Shown: positions 37,801 through 52,873 of the stretch, piece after piece | Layout: each line of letters starts with the position of its first letter | How positions within the stretch are numbered: the first letter of the stretch is position 1 | NCBI GenBank assembly: GCA_028826165.1 | Contig: JAPDFW010000073.1 | Span: 319,850-383,849, forward strand | Reading direction: 5' to 3' | From: Anaeramoeba ignava | Taxonomy: Eukaryota > Metamonada > Anaeramoebidae | Length of the DNA: 64,000 nucleotides | Translations under genes and position numbers: made by a program | The notes under the pieces: generated by a model | Database searches by the model: none | The model's input: the letters and a program-made list of their open reading frames with translations, nothing else | Told to the model about the DNA's origin: nothing

Positions 37801-39899
37801 TAATGAAGAAAGTGGAGTTTTTTGAAAATAAAATAAAGATAACTTTTGCTCTTCCTGTTTAATTATAATTTTAATTATAATTTTAATTTTAATTTTAATT
37901 TTAATTTTAAATTTTAATTTTAATTTTAATTTTAATTTTAATTTTAATTTTAATTTTAATTTTAATTTTAATTTTAATTTTAATTTTTAATTTTAATTTT
38001 AATTTTATAAATTAATTTTTGATTTTAATTTTATAAATTAATTATAATTTTAATTTTATAAATTAATTATAATTTTAATTTTAATTTTAATTTTAATTTT
38101 TAATTTTAATTTTAATTTTAATTTTAATTTTAATTTTAATTTTAATTTTAATTTTAATTTTAATTATTTTCTTAAACACACATTAATTTGTATAGTTTTT
38201 TCATTTGTTTCTGTTTCACTTTCTTTTCTATTTTCTTTTGGTGTTTGTTGTGGTGTTTGATCAAGATTAGAATCTTCTGAAATTTCAGAAGTTTTAAAAT
38301 AAATATTGCTAAGCCAAGAACGAATTAATGAAAATGAAAGAGAATTATAAACTTGGTCTAAATTTTTTGAATTTCAATTTTTTGAATTTAAATTTTTTGA
38401 ATTTAAATTTTTTGATTTTAAAAATTTCTGTTTAAAAATTTTTTGAATTTAAATTTTTTGAATTTCAATTTGTTTTAAATTTTTTGATTTTAAATTTTTT
38501 GAATTTAAAAATTTCTGTTTAAAAATTTCTAATCAACTAATATAAAAGATAATATACCTGCTGCATAAACTTGAGATCCATTAAGAATTGTAAAAAAATC
38601 TTTATATCTACTTCCATCTAATTCAACAGTAGAAATTTGAGTATCCTTTCTCCAAACTAAAAAATTAAAAAATTAAAATTAAAATTAAAAAATTAAACAA
38701 TTAAAAAATTAAAAAATTAAAATTACAAGTTCCTGATTGTTCAATAACTAAAGATGCTGTTTTAAGCCATGTTGTCATTTGTCTTTCAATAGTTTCAATA
38801 GTTGATGAATTATCTCTGAAAATATTTGAATGAGAATAAACTAAAATTTTTTAAAAATTAATGAAAAATATTTTTGAATATTTTGAAAAAGAAAAATTAA
38901 TTTAATTTACTTAATTGGTTTAAATTTGTTAATATTAGTTCGCATGCTATTAAATCTCTTTGAAGCCATGATTCAAATTGAGATAATTTACTTTGTAAAA
39001 CTGAACCATCTTTAATAACATGAAGAAGATCCATTAAAGCTAATAATTTATCTCCATTAGATTCTGAAAAACTAATTTAAATATAAATTTAATTATAAAT
39101 TTAATTATAAATATAATTATAAATTTAATTATAAATTTAATTATAAATTTAATTATAATTATAAATATAAATTTAATTATAAATTTGATTATAAATTTAA
39201 TTATAAATTTAATTATAAATTTAATTATAAATTTAATTATAAATTTAATTATAAATATAATTTTAAATTTAATTATAAATTTAATTATAAATTTTGATAT
39301 AAATTTAATTATAAATATAATTATAAATATAATTATAAATATAATTATTAATTTAATTATAAATATAATTATAAATTTAATTATAAATTTAATTATAAAT
39401 TTAATTATAATTATAAATATAAATTTAATTATAAATATAATTATAAATATAATTATAAATATAATTATAAATTTAATTATAAATTTAATTTTAAATTTAA
39501 TTATAAATTTAATTATAAATTTAATTATAAATATAATTTTAAATGTGAATTTTTACGAGGAATCAACTAAACTTGTTTTCATTCCTGTTGATTTTCTAAG
39601 AAGATGAACACAAATAGATTTAATTTTATTTGAAGATTTTGGATCTTGAAGAAGATTTAAACTTTTTTAAAAAATAAAAATTTAATTTAAAATTTTAATT
39701 AATTTAAATTAATTTTATTTTACAGTAATTTTATTAATTGTTTATAAGATTTTGATTTCTTTTTAATTGTAAATTGATAAAGAAAAATTTTGCGAATTTC
39801 ATCTAACATTTCTCTTCCTCTATTTCCTGATTGAAAAATAGTAATTGCATTTGATAAAACTTTAGCAAAATCTTTTGAAGCTAATTTAGGTCTTTCCAT
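34814..39899 (-). CDS. AP5Z1: AP-5 adaptor complex zeta subunit
   Basis: Large alpha-solenoid subunit of AP-5, which retrieves cargo from late endosomes with SPG11/SPG15. Start at 39899 (MERPKLASKDFAKVLSNAI); TAA at 34814-34816. More than ten exons with repeat-filled introns. Diagnostic matches to animal AP5Z1 are clustered in order: MPILRVVAWNPQT, LDLPLLTASLEWKL, FRVLFNYIMRR, VNIFWLIGEYTSPKVDERCD (matching WAIGEY...RRCT), KLAARDHELIPRALLTLTKIV and a C-terminal SDGFNCLHQVSTN. Clear exons include 36654-36010 and 35452-35138. The N-terminal half is less conserved, and I have not placed every splice site. No frameshift is needed in the parts I checked. Confidence 0.75.
35461..35990 (-). repeat. 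AP5Z1 intron, AAATTAAATTATTTCC repeats
   Basis: About 530 bp of a ~15-bp unit (AAATTAAATTATTTC with CC, CT, TT or AT variants on the plus strand), ~34 copies. Confidence 0.85.
36710..37170 (-). repeat. AP5Z1 intron, GATTT repeats
   Basis: About 460 bp of GATTT/GAATT pentamers on the plus strand, similar to EPL1 intron 1 and in the same orientation. Confidence 0.8.
37862..38165 (-). repeat. AP5Z1 intron, (AAAATT)n in sense
   Basis: About 300 bp of AATTTT hexamers on the plus strand (AAAATT in gene sense), interrupted by ATAAATTAATT segments. Confidence 0.85.
39075..39550 (-). repeat. AP5Z1 intron, 12-bp unit TTTATAATTAAA in sense
   Basis: About 40 copies of a 12-bp unit with ATAATTATAAAT variants. 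The intron joins VDSS-type coding to SESNGDKLLALMDLL in phase. The same 12-mer in the same sense orientation fills strumpellin intron 1. Confidence 0.85.
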
Positions 39900-40019
39900 T
39901 AATTTAATTTAATTTTTAATTTTGAAAAAAAATGAAAAAAATAATTTTAATAATTTTAATAATTTTAATAATTTTTTTTTTGTTAATTTTTTTTTTCATT
40001 TTTTTTTTTCTTAATTTAA
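39900..40019. promoter_or_regulatory. Divergent promoter region, AP5Z1 / AMPK alpha
   Basis: 120 bp. Left: GAAAAAAAATGAAAAAAAT, the minus-sense T-run/CAT block. Middle: four TTTTAATAA units. Right: TTTTTTTTCATTTTTTTTTT, ending ~10 bp before the plus-gene ATG. Confidence 0.55.
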
Positions 40020-44163
<4,144 letters not shown>

Positions 44164-44229
44164 TTATTGATTATTAAAGAAATTTCAAATTTGGTTGTTA
44201 TTTTTAAATTTAAAAATTAAAAAATAAAA

Positions 44230-45450
44230 ATTAAAATTGAAAATGAAAAAAAGTGGAATAAATTGATTATTAATTTGATTTTAATTTTGATTGATTATTG
44301 ATTTATTTTTAGATTTAAAATTAAAATTAAAATGAAAAAAAGTGGAATAAATTGATTATTAATTTGATTTTAATTTGATTTTAATTTGATTATTGATTTA
44401 TTTTTAGATTTAAAATTGAAATAAAAAAAAGTGGAATAAATTGATTATTAATTTGATTTAGATTTGATTTTGATTTATTTTTAGATTTATTTTTAGATTT
44501 AAAATTGAAATTAAAAAAATGGAATAAATTGATTATTAATTTGATTTAATTTAATTTAATTTGATTTATTTTTAGATTTTAAAATTAAAATTAAAATGAA
44601 AAAAAGTGGAATAAATTGATTATTAATTTATTTTTAGTTTTGAATTTTAATTTGATTTAGATTTATTTTTAGATTTAAAATTAAAATTAAAAAAAGTGGA
44701 ATAAATTGATTATTAATTTGATTTTAATTTAATTTTAATTTGATTTTAATTTTAATTTAATTTGATTTTGATTTGATTGATTATTTATTTATTTTTAGAT
44801 TTAAAAATTAAAATGAAAAAAAGTGGAATAAATTGATTATTAATTTAATTTAATTTTGATTGATTATTGATTTATTTTTAGATTTAAAATTGAAATTGAA
44901 ATAAAAAAAAGTGGAATAAATTGATTATTAATTTAATTTAATTTAATTTTGATTGATGATTAATTTATTTTTAGATTTGAAATTAAAATTAAAAAAAAGT
45001 GGAATAAATTGATTATTAATTTGATTTTAATTTGATTTTGATTTGATTATTGATTTGATTTGAAATTGAAATAAAAAAAGTGGAATAAATTGATTATTAA
45101 TTTAATTTAAATTTGAATTTAATTTGATTTATTTTTAAAATTGAAATTGAAATAAAAAAAGTGGAATAAATTGATTATTGATTTGATTTAATTTAATTTA
45201 ATTTGATTTATTTTTAGATTTAAAATTAAAATTAAAAAAAGTGGAATAAATTGATTATTGATTTTAATTTGAATTTGATTTTGATTTTGATTGATTAATT
45301 TATTTTTAGATTTAAAATTAAAATGAAAAAAAATGGAATAAATTGATTATTAATTTGATTTAATTTTAATTTTGATTGATTATTAATTTATTTTTAGATT
45401 TAAAATTAAAATGGAAAAAAGTGGAATAAATTGATTATTAATTTGATTTT
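44230..45450. repeat. Minisatellite, ~90-bp unit, 14 copies
   Basis: GTGGAATAAATTGATTA recurs at about 44251, 44342, 44431, 44520, 44606, 44697, 44822, 44910, 44999, 45081, 45161, 45241, 45332 and 45420. Each unit continues with an AT-rich stretch containing TTTATTTTTAGATTTAAAAT and an A run. It fills the 1.46-kb gap between AMPK alpha and Tudor-SN. Not coding. Confidence 0.92.
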
Positions 45451-45570
45451 GATTTTGATTTGATTTTAATTTCGATTTCGATTTTAATTGATTTTTTAAA
45501 AAGAAAAAAAAAAGTAAAAAAGAGAAAAATTACATCATCACTTTTAAAAAAAAAATTTTTTTTTTATTAA

Positions 45571-45600
45571 ATTTTTTTTTTCATTTTTTTTTTTCATTTT
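45571..45600 (+). promoter_or_regulatory. T-run/CAT/T-run blocks before Tudor-SN
   Basis: Two blocks (T9-CAT9 and T9-CAT4) end 28 bp before the ATG at 45628. Confidence 0.5.
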
Positions 45601-45627
45601 AAATTAAATTAAATCAAATTAAATTAA

Positions 45628-48600
45628 ATGGAAAAAACAAATTTAAAACCTGCTATTGTCAAATACGTTCAATCAGGAGATGTTGTTACTGTCAGAGGAA
45701 GAGATAGTAAAAAAGGACCACCACCAGAAAAGACATTGACACTTGCGAGCATTCAAGCACCCAGATTAGGAAGGAACAAGGAAAAAGACGAAGCTTTTGC
45801 ATGGGAATCAAGAGAATTTCTTCGGAAGTTGTTAATTGGACAGGAAGTGACGTGGTTTATAGAATACATTGATGAAAAAAGTGGGAGAGAATTTGGGACG
45901 ATTTTTCTTAACGGACAAAATGTGTCAGTGATGGTTGTTGAGGAAGGACTTGCAAGACCTCGGGCGCTTGGAAAGAAGGTGTCTAAATATTATCGGAATC
46001 TTGAAGAGGCGGCCGAGGCTGCAGAAACCGCTAAGATTGGGATTTGGAGCGATACCAAAAGAGAGCATGAAAATTCAATCCGTAAATTACCGCGTGACAT
46101 TGACGTCAAAAGCATTTTGAACCAGAAAACCTTTCAAGGAATTGTGGAGTATGTCCGAGACGGAAGCACTGTACGCGTTTTGCTGCTCCCGAGTTTCCAG
46201 TCAATTATGGTCTATTTCGCAGGCATACAGTGTCCTGGATTCAAGAGAGTTTCAGCCAATGAAAAAGACGAAAAGAGCAAAAAGAAAAAAGAAAAAGACA
46301 ATAAATCCTCAGGAGATGTGTCTTATGTCCCCGAGCCGTATGCGTTGAACGCCAAGTTCTTTACCGAAAGCAAACTGCTTGGGAGAGATGTTAAGGTCGG
46401 TATTGTTGGTATCGATAAAAATGAGTTCTTTTATGGTGACATCCAAGTGGTTGATGATGAAGAATCTTTTCTTTATCAAATTTTAACTGAAGGTTATGCT
46501 AAAATTGCTGAATGGAGCATTAAATACTTGCCAAATCCTGAGAAAATGAGAAATTCTGAGCAAATGGCAAAAAATAAAAGAAAAAGAATTTGGAAAAATT
46601 ATACGCTTTCAGAAAAAGACTTGCGAATGCAAGAATTAATCACTTCCATTTCAGAAACAAAGGATTTCTACGGAACCGTTGTGGAAATTATCGGCGGAGA
46701 CTTCATTTCCGTCCGTGAAAAGACAGAAAAGGATCCAAATTGCAAAACTTATAAACCGTTAGAAAGAAAAATTTCACTTTCAAGTATAGTAACCCCGAAA
46801 AAATTCAAACACTCGCTCGAGCCCTTTTCTTTTGAGGCTAAAGAGGCCCTCAGGAAAATTGCTATCGGCGCTGATGTCAAAGTGACAATCGATTATGTCC
46901 GAGAATCAGACTCCAAGTCCTCCAACGGATTGAGGGAGTACGGAACTGTTTTAATTATAAAAAATGGAGATCAATCAAGTCAAGAAGATGATCAAAATGC
47001 AGAAAAAAAGAAAAAAGGAAAAGGCAAAAAAAAACAAGAAACTTCAACTGGCAAAAAACAAGAAACTCCAACTGGCGAGAAAAATTTAGCTGAACATCTT
47101 CTTTCTCTTGGTCTTGCTTCTGTTGTCAGACATCGCTCAAACGATCCAAGATCCCCTTTTTACGATAAATACGTCTCCTTAGAAGAAGCAGCAAAGAAAA
47201 AAAGACTTGGCAAATTCTCAAACAAAAAACCAATCACACAATTCAACGACTTGACAAACCAAAACGCTTCAAAAGTGACCCAAATTTTTAGTCTGTTTAA
47301 TAACGTAAAAAAAATTCCTGCAATCGTTAATTTCTGCACTTCTCCTTCGCGCTTTATTATATTAATCCCGAAGGAAACAATCATCGCACGTTTTGCATTA
47401 TCATGCGTTTCCGTAATGAACTCAAGCGAACCGTTATTCGACGAAGCAAAGGATTTCGTTCGTTTTCTTTGCCAAGATCGTCAAGTTGAATTGGAATTTG
47501 AAAGAATAGACAAAAAAGGAACAGTGATCGGAAACATTCTCATCAATAACACAAGTCTCACACATCTTATACTCTCCAACGGATATGCCCAAATACACGA
47601 ATTCTCTGCACAAAAATCTGGCGATTATCAAAATTTAGTTCAATTAGAAAAATCTGCAAAAGAAAAAAAACTTGGAATTTGGGGACATGAATATTACATC
47701 TCAAAATTACAATCAATCGAGAAAAATTCGGAAAAAAAAAGACAAGAATCATTGCCATCAAAACCAATAGAAGAGCATTTCGAAGGGTTTGTTAATATTG
47801 TGTATGGTGCAAATTCGTTCTATATTTGCAACAAGGATCGGGAGAACGAACTTGAGAAAATCACAAAATTCACCGATTCCATTTCAAAAAAAATTTCGCA
47901 ATCAAAATCAAAAAACAAGAGTCAAGATTTGAAATTCAAAAAGGATGATTTGTGTTTATCTCAGAACGCAGAGACAGGGAAATGGTGTCGAGGAAAAATC
48001 ATTTCGGAGCACAAAACAGCATACAAAGTGCTTCATATTGATTTCGGAACAATTGAAAATGTGACACTCAACCAACTTTATCCACTTGAAGATAACGAGA
48101 TTGCTTCTATACCACCACTTGGCGCACAAGCCAAGCTTGCTTTTATTGAAATCCCTTCAGATCAAAGAAGGCTTGAAATTGATCCTGTAGAATTTTTGGA
48201 AGATTTGATTCTCGGAATTCCAACAGAATGCACTCTTTTAAGACAGAAAAACGTCGCCGTTATGAATTGCTTCATTTCTGCTTGGAAACCTGAAGCAGAA
48301 ATCGATCCAGAACCTGTTAATTTAACTTCCAATTTGGAACAAAAAGGATTTGTTGTTAAAAAATCAAAACAAAAGAAAGGAAAGAAAAAATCAAAACAAT
48401 CAAAAGTAAATTTGAAATCTCAAGAAAAACAATTTTTGGAAGATTTTCCATCACTTTCAGAACAACCAAAAAAAGAAACAAACAATGAAAATCAAAATCA
48501 AAACGAAAATGAAAACGAAAATCAAAATGAAAATCAAAACGAAAATCAAAATGAAAATCAAATTGAAAATCAAAAATTAATTAAAGTTGATATTGTTAAA

Positions 48601-48777
48601 CATATTGTTTCAAAAGGTTTAGCGAAAGTTGATAAAAATCAAGCCAAATTGTTCTCAGATTCAGACTACTTTGATTATATTAATCAACTCAAAGAATTAG
48701 AAAAAGAAGCAAAAGCAAATCATTTGGGTATTTGGCTTTTTGGTGATTCTTATGGTGAAGATTTAGATGCTTTTTAA
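45628..48777 (+). CDS. SND1: Tudor-SN (SND1/p100) nuclease-domain protein
   Basis: RNA-binding protein with staphylococcal-nuclease-like folds plus a Tudor domain, involved in RNA processing, stress granules and decay of edited RNAs in other eukaryotes. 1,049 residues, intronless. Four SNc domains are visible: ~8-150 (AIVKYVQSGDVVTVRG...REFGTIFLNGQNVSVMVVEEGLARPR), ~165-320, ~345-530 and ~560-695. A Tudor domain lies at ~770-850 (WCRGKIISEHKTAYKVLHIDFGTIENV), followed by a split fifth SNc half ending KANHLGIWLFGD. A Glu/Gln-Asn repeat tract (48484-48570) lies in that half. The first ~1 kb uses clearly more G/C codon endings than neighbouring genes. Confidence 0.96.
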   Translation: MEKTNLKPAIVKYVQSGDVVTVRGRDSKKGPPPEKTLTLASIQAPRLGRNKEKDEAFAWESREFLRKLLIGQEVTWFIEYIDEKSGREFGTIFLNGQNVSVMVVEEGLARPRALGKKVSKYYRNLEEAAEAAETAKIGIWSDTKREHENSIRKLPRDIDVKSILNQKTFQGIVEYVRDGSTVRVLLLPSFQSIMVYFAGIQCPGFKRVSANEKDEKSKKKKEKDNKSSGDVSYVPEPYALNAKFFTESKLLGRDVKVGIVGIDKNEFFYGDIQVVDDEESFLYQILTEGYAKIAEWSIKYLPNPEKMRNSEQMAKNKRKRIWKNYTLSEKDLRMQELITSISETKDFYGTVVEIIGGDFISVREKTEKDPNCKTYKPLERKISLSSIVTPKKFKHSLEPFSFEAKEALRKIAIGADVKVTIDYVRESDSKSSNGLREYGTVLIIKNGDQSSQEDDQNAEKKKKGKGKKKQETSTGKKQETPTGEKNLAEHLLSLGLASVVRHRSNDPRSPFYDKYVSLEEAAKKKRLGKFSNKKPITQFNDLTNQNASKVTQIFSLFNNVKKIPAIVNFCTSPSRFIILIPKETIIARFALSCVSVMNSSEPLFDEAKDFVRFLCQDRQVELEFERIDKKGTVIGNILINNTSLTHLILSNGYAQIHEFSAQKSGDYQNLVQLEKSAKEKKLGIWGHEYYISKLQSIEKNSEKKRQESLPSKPIEEHFEGFVNIVYGANSFYICNKDRENELEKITKFTDSISKKISQSKSKNKSQDLKFKKDDLCLSQNAETGKWCRGKIISEHKTAYKVLHIDFGTIENVTLNQLYPLEDNEIASIPPLGAQAKLAFIEIPSDQRRLEIDPVEFLEDLILGIPTECTLLRQKNVAVMNCFISAWKPEAEIDPEPVNLTSNLEQKGFVVKKSKQKKGKKKSKQSKVNLKSQEKQFLEDFPSLSEQPKKETNNENQNQNENENENQNENQNENQNENQIENQKLIKVDIVKHIVSKGLAKVDKNQAKLFSDSDYFDYINQLKELEKEAKANHLGIWLFGDSYGEDLDAF

Positions 48778-49002
48778 AAAGAAAAATATTTCTTTTTCTT
48801 AAAAAATTCAATCCAAATTATTCCTTTATTTTCTTCTTCTTCTTCTTCTTCTTCAAATCATTCTTTTATCAAAATCTCATAATTTTCTTTTTCATTTTAA
48901 TTCAAAAAGAAAAAAAAAATTTAATAAAGATTCTTTTTAGACCAAAATCAAAAATAAAAAATTTAATTAAATTTTTTATTAAAATTTTTTTATTAGAATT
49001 TT
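48778..49002. other. Convergent spacer, Tudor-SN / armadillo gene
   Basis: 225 bp of AT-rich DNA with a CTT/TTC microsatellite at 48834-48855. No gene seen. Confidence 0.6.
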
Positions 49003-52000
49003 TTATTTCTTTTTTGGAAATATTTTCAAACATTCTTGAGCTAATTGTTGAACTTGGAAACTTAAACTTAAATTTGTTGATAATTCTTGAATTTTTCCAA
49101 AAAGAAAATTTAGAAGTGATTCAATTTGAGAAGATTTTAATAAATTTTTTATACTTTTCAGAAAACATTCAATAATTTCATTATCTAAAGAATCTAAAAG
49201 ATGAAGAAATGGTTTTAAATCAAATCCAACTTTAATTAAACAATTTTTTGGTTTTTCTATTTTTATTATTAATTTTTTAAATGAAAAATTTTTTTAATTG
49301 AAAATGTTTTAATTTTTTTTGTTGAAATTAAATTTTACCTTTTTCAGTTAAATGAAGTAACATTTTAAGTCCTTCCATTTGAAGAATTTTATGTTCTGAA
49401 CTAATTAATAAAATGATTGATGAAAAAATTTCTTTTTGAATAAAATCACAAAGTAATTCTGGATCTTCTGTATTTAAAACTAAATTATAAAGAACTCTAA
49501 CTGAAGAAAACATTGAACGTTTTAATGATTCATTTTTGGATAATTTCATTAAAGGTTGAAATCCTTCATTTTCAACAATAAATTTAGAAATTTCAGGAAC
49601 TATTTTTTAAAACAAAATTAAAATTAAATTTAAATTTAAAACTGAAAAGGAAATGAATTTTTTTTTTCTCTTTTGAATTTAACCTGATGAAAGAAAATGT
49701 AAAGCAGAAACGCAATAATTTTGAACTTCAGCTCTATCTGTATCAAGTAATTTGATTAATAATTTCATAATTTCTGGAAAATGAACAAATAAATTTCTTG
49801 TTTGTTCTAAAATTTAAAATATAAATATAAATATTAATATAAATATAAATATTATAAATATAAATATAAATATTATAAATATAAATATAAATATAAATAT
49901 AAATATAAATATAAATATAAATATAAATATAAATATAAATATAAATATAAATATAAATATAAATATAAATATAAATATAAATATAAATATAAATATAAAT
50001 ATAAATATAAATATAAATATAAAAATATAAATATATAAAATAAAATATAAAAAAAAACATAAAATAAAAATATAAAATAAACATAAATAAAATATAAAAA
50101 TATAAATATAAAATATAAATATAAAATAAAAATAAATATAAATATAAATATAAATAAAAATATAAAATATAAACATAAATATAAATATAAAATATAAATA
50201 AAAACATAAATATAAAATAAATATAAATATAAATATAAAATATAAATATATAAATATAAATATAAATATAAATAAAAAAATAAAATATAAAATAAATATA
50301 AAATAAATATAAATATAAATATAAAATAAATATAAATATAAATATAAATATAAATATAAATATAAATATAAATATAAATATAAATATAAATATAAATATA
50401 AATATAAATATAAATATAAATATAAATATAAATATAAATATAAATATAAATATAAATATAAATATAAATATAAATATAAATATAAATATAAATAGAAATA
50501 TTTAAATAAAAATATAAATATAAATATAAATATAAATATTTAAATAAATATAAATATAAATATAAATATAAATATAAATATAAATATAAACCTGGTAATG
50601 TTAAATTTCTAATTGTTCCTGCAGCTAAATGTTGAATTCTAAAATCTTTATTTCTCAAAAATTTTTCAAGAGGAATTAAAACAGTTCTTTCCATTAATTT
50701 CATACAAACAGAATCTTGATTTCATTTTTTAAATTTTTTAAATTTTTTGAATTTTTGAATTTTGAATTTTGAATTTTGAATTTTGAATTTTGAATTTTTT
50801 ATACCAGTTCTTGCTAAATTTGCCATCCACATTGCTGCTGAAAGAGATATTTCTGAATCTTCTGAATAAATTAATTTAGTAACAAGATCAATAACATTAT
50901 TATTAAGCATTATTTCCATTGCATCATCATTTAAAGCTAAATAAGTTAAAATTCGGAAAAGATTTTTTTGATTTTCATCAAAATTTTCAAGATTAATTAA
51001 TTGAATTAAAGGAAGAACAAGTTTTTCTTTAATAATTAAAGTTCGACATTTTTCTAAAAAAGAAATTAAATTAATTTTATTTGAATTGAATTGAATTTAA
51101 TTTAATTTAATTGAATTGAATTGAATTGAATTGAATTTATTTGAATTGAATTGAATTGAATTGAATTGAATTGAATTGAATTGAATTGAATTGAATTTAT
51201 TTGAATTGAATTGAATTGAATTGAATTGAATTAAATTTAATTGAATTGATTTGAATTGAATTGAATTGAATTGAATTGAATTGAATTGAATTGAATTAAA
51301 TTGAATTGAATTGAATTTATTTGAATTGAATTGAATTGAATTAAATTGAATTGAATTTATTTGAATTGAATTGAATTGATTTAAATTTAATTTAATTGAA
51401 TTGAATTTATTTTATTTGAATTGATTTGAATTGAATTGAATTATAAAATTTATACCTTCAATTGTAATAATAGATAATATTTCATAAGATATTTCTTGAA
51501 TTTCTCCTGTTGAATTTGTTAATAATTTAAATAAAGGAATAACTGAATCTAAATCAGAAAGTATTTTTCGATTTTCTTCAACTTCTATTAAATTATTAAT
51601 TGTACGAAGAGTAACAAGTAATAATTGTTGATTATCAATACTATTTATAAATGGAGTAATATACTGAAGTCCTTTTTTCTTTCCAATTTCTGTTTGAATA
51701 TCCTCTAAAAAAAATTTAATGAAAATCGGAAAAAAATTTTTAATTTGATTTTGATTTTGATTTTAATTTTAATTTGAATTTTAATTTTAATTTTAATTTT
51801 AATTTGAATTTTAATTTTGATTTTGATTTTGATTTTGATTTTAATTTTGATTTTAATTTTAATTTTAATTTGAATTTTAATTTTGAATTTGAATTTTAAT
51901 TTTGATTTTAATTTTGATTTTAATTTTAATTTTAATTTTAATTTTAATTAATTTTGATTTTGATTTTGATTTTAATTTTAATTTTGATTTTAATTTTAAT

Positions 52001-52771
52001 TTTAATTTGAATTTTAATTTTAATTTTAATTTTGATTTTAATTTTAATTTTAATTTTAATTTTAATTTTAATTTTAATTTGAATTTTGATTTTAATTTGA
52101 ATTTTTAAATACCATTTTCATTTGAAATATTGAGAAAAAATCCAATACAAATTCGAATAAACTCTGAATTATCTTTAATAGATAAAGAAGAAAGAATTTG
52201 AAGAGGTTTTTCAAGTCCACCTTTTTGGAAAATTAATTCACTATTTTTAACTAAAAAAATCCAATTAAAAAAATACAATTAAAAAAATCAATTAAAAAAT
52301 TAAATAAAAAAATTAAAATGAAATACAATTATCAAAACATAAATTTGCTAATAATCTCAGTGTTAAACGTTGAAAATCAAGATTTTTCTTGCTTAATAAA
52401 GGAAATAATGTATTTAATAATTCATCAGAAATAATTATTTGTCTAATTTCATCATCTTTTGCAAATTCACCAAGAATATCTAAAGATAAAATAGGAATAT
52501 TATTGGGTTTCATTGTTAAAGTTGTTATTAAATTCTTTATAAGTTCGTTATTAAAAAATTCTGTTCGTTTTTCTTCTGTTTTTTTTTTTAATTTTTATTT
52601 TAAAAATTTAAATTTATTTTTTGCTTTTTTTTTGAAATTTTTAAATTTTTTTTTAAAACCTGTTGATGTAATTTCTTGTAAAATTTGTTGAAGAATTTCA
52701 CGAATAATTGATGGTTTTTCTTTTTTTGAAATTGATTGAATAAATTTTTGAATTAAATTTTGAGAATCCAT
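49003..52771 (-). CDS. Armadillo-repeat protein, RAP1GDS1/SmgGDS-like
   Basis: Start at 52771 ([20 protein letters not shown]); TAA at 49003-49005 after [11 protein letters not shown]. About nine exons with repeat-filled introns. The protein is a run of armadillo repeats; the closest pattern is SmgGDS, which chaperones Rho/Rap GTPases before membrane delivery. Examples: [56 protein letters not shown] and [19 protein letters not shown] (compare GALAIANFARND and ALSALRNLAIP in SmgGDS). Exon units are visible at 52513-52320, 51700-51460, 51050-50800, 50703-50593 and 49549-49340. Other ARM families remain possible. Confidence 0.6.
49810..50590 (-). repeat. Armadillo-gene intron, (ATAAAT)n
   Basis: About 780 bp of ATAAAT hexamers, long stretches perfect. 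Frames of YIYIYI or IFIFIF type here are repeat artefacts. Confidence 0.9.
51075..51445 (-). repeat. Armadillo-gene intron, (GAATT)n
   Basis: About 370 bp of GAATT pentamers with occasional TTATTT or AAATT interruptions. Confidence 0.9.
51730..52105 (-). repeat. Armadillo-gene intron, AAAATT/AAAATC in sense
   Basis: About 375 bp of ATTTTA, ATTTTG and TTTGAA hexamers on the plus strand. Confidence 0.85.
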
Positions 52772-52873
52772 TTCAAAAAGAAAAGAAAAGAAAAGAAAAA
52801 AAATGAAAAAAATTAAAAAAAATTAAAAAAATTATTTTTTTTTTCATTTTTTTTTTCATTTTTAAAAATTTAA
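52772..52873. promoter_or_regulatory. Divergent promoter region, armadillo gene / strumpellin
   Basis: 102 bp. Left: AAAAATGAAAAAAATT (T-run/CAT in minus sense). Right: TTTTTTTTCATTTTTTTTTCATTTTT ending ~12 bp before the strumpellin ATG. Confidence 0.55.

Noticed and set aside
49743-50590. YIYIYI/IFIFIF frames resembling membrane proteins
   Set aside because: They come from the (ATAAAT)n intron of the armadillo gene.
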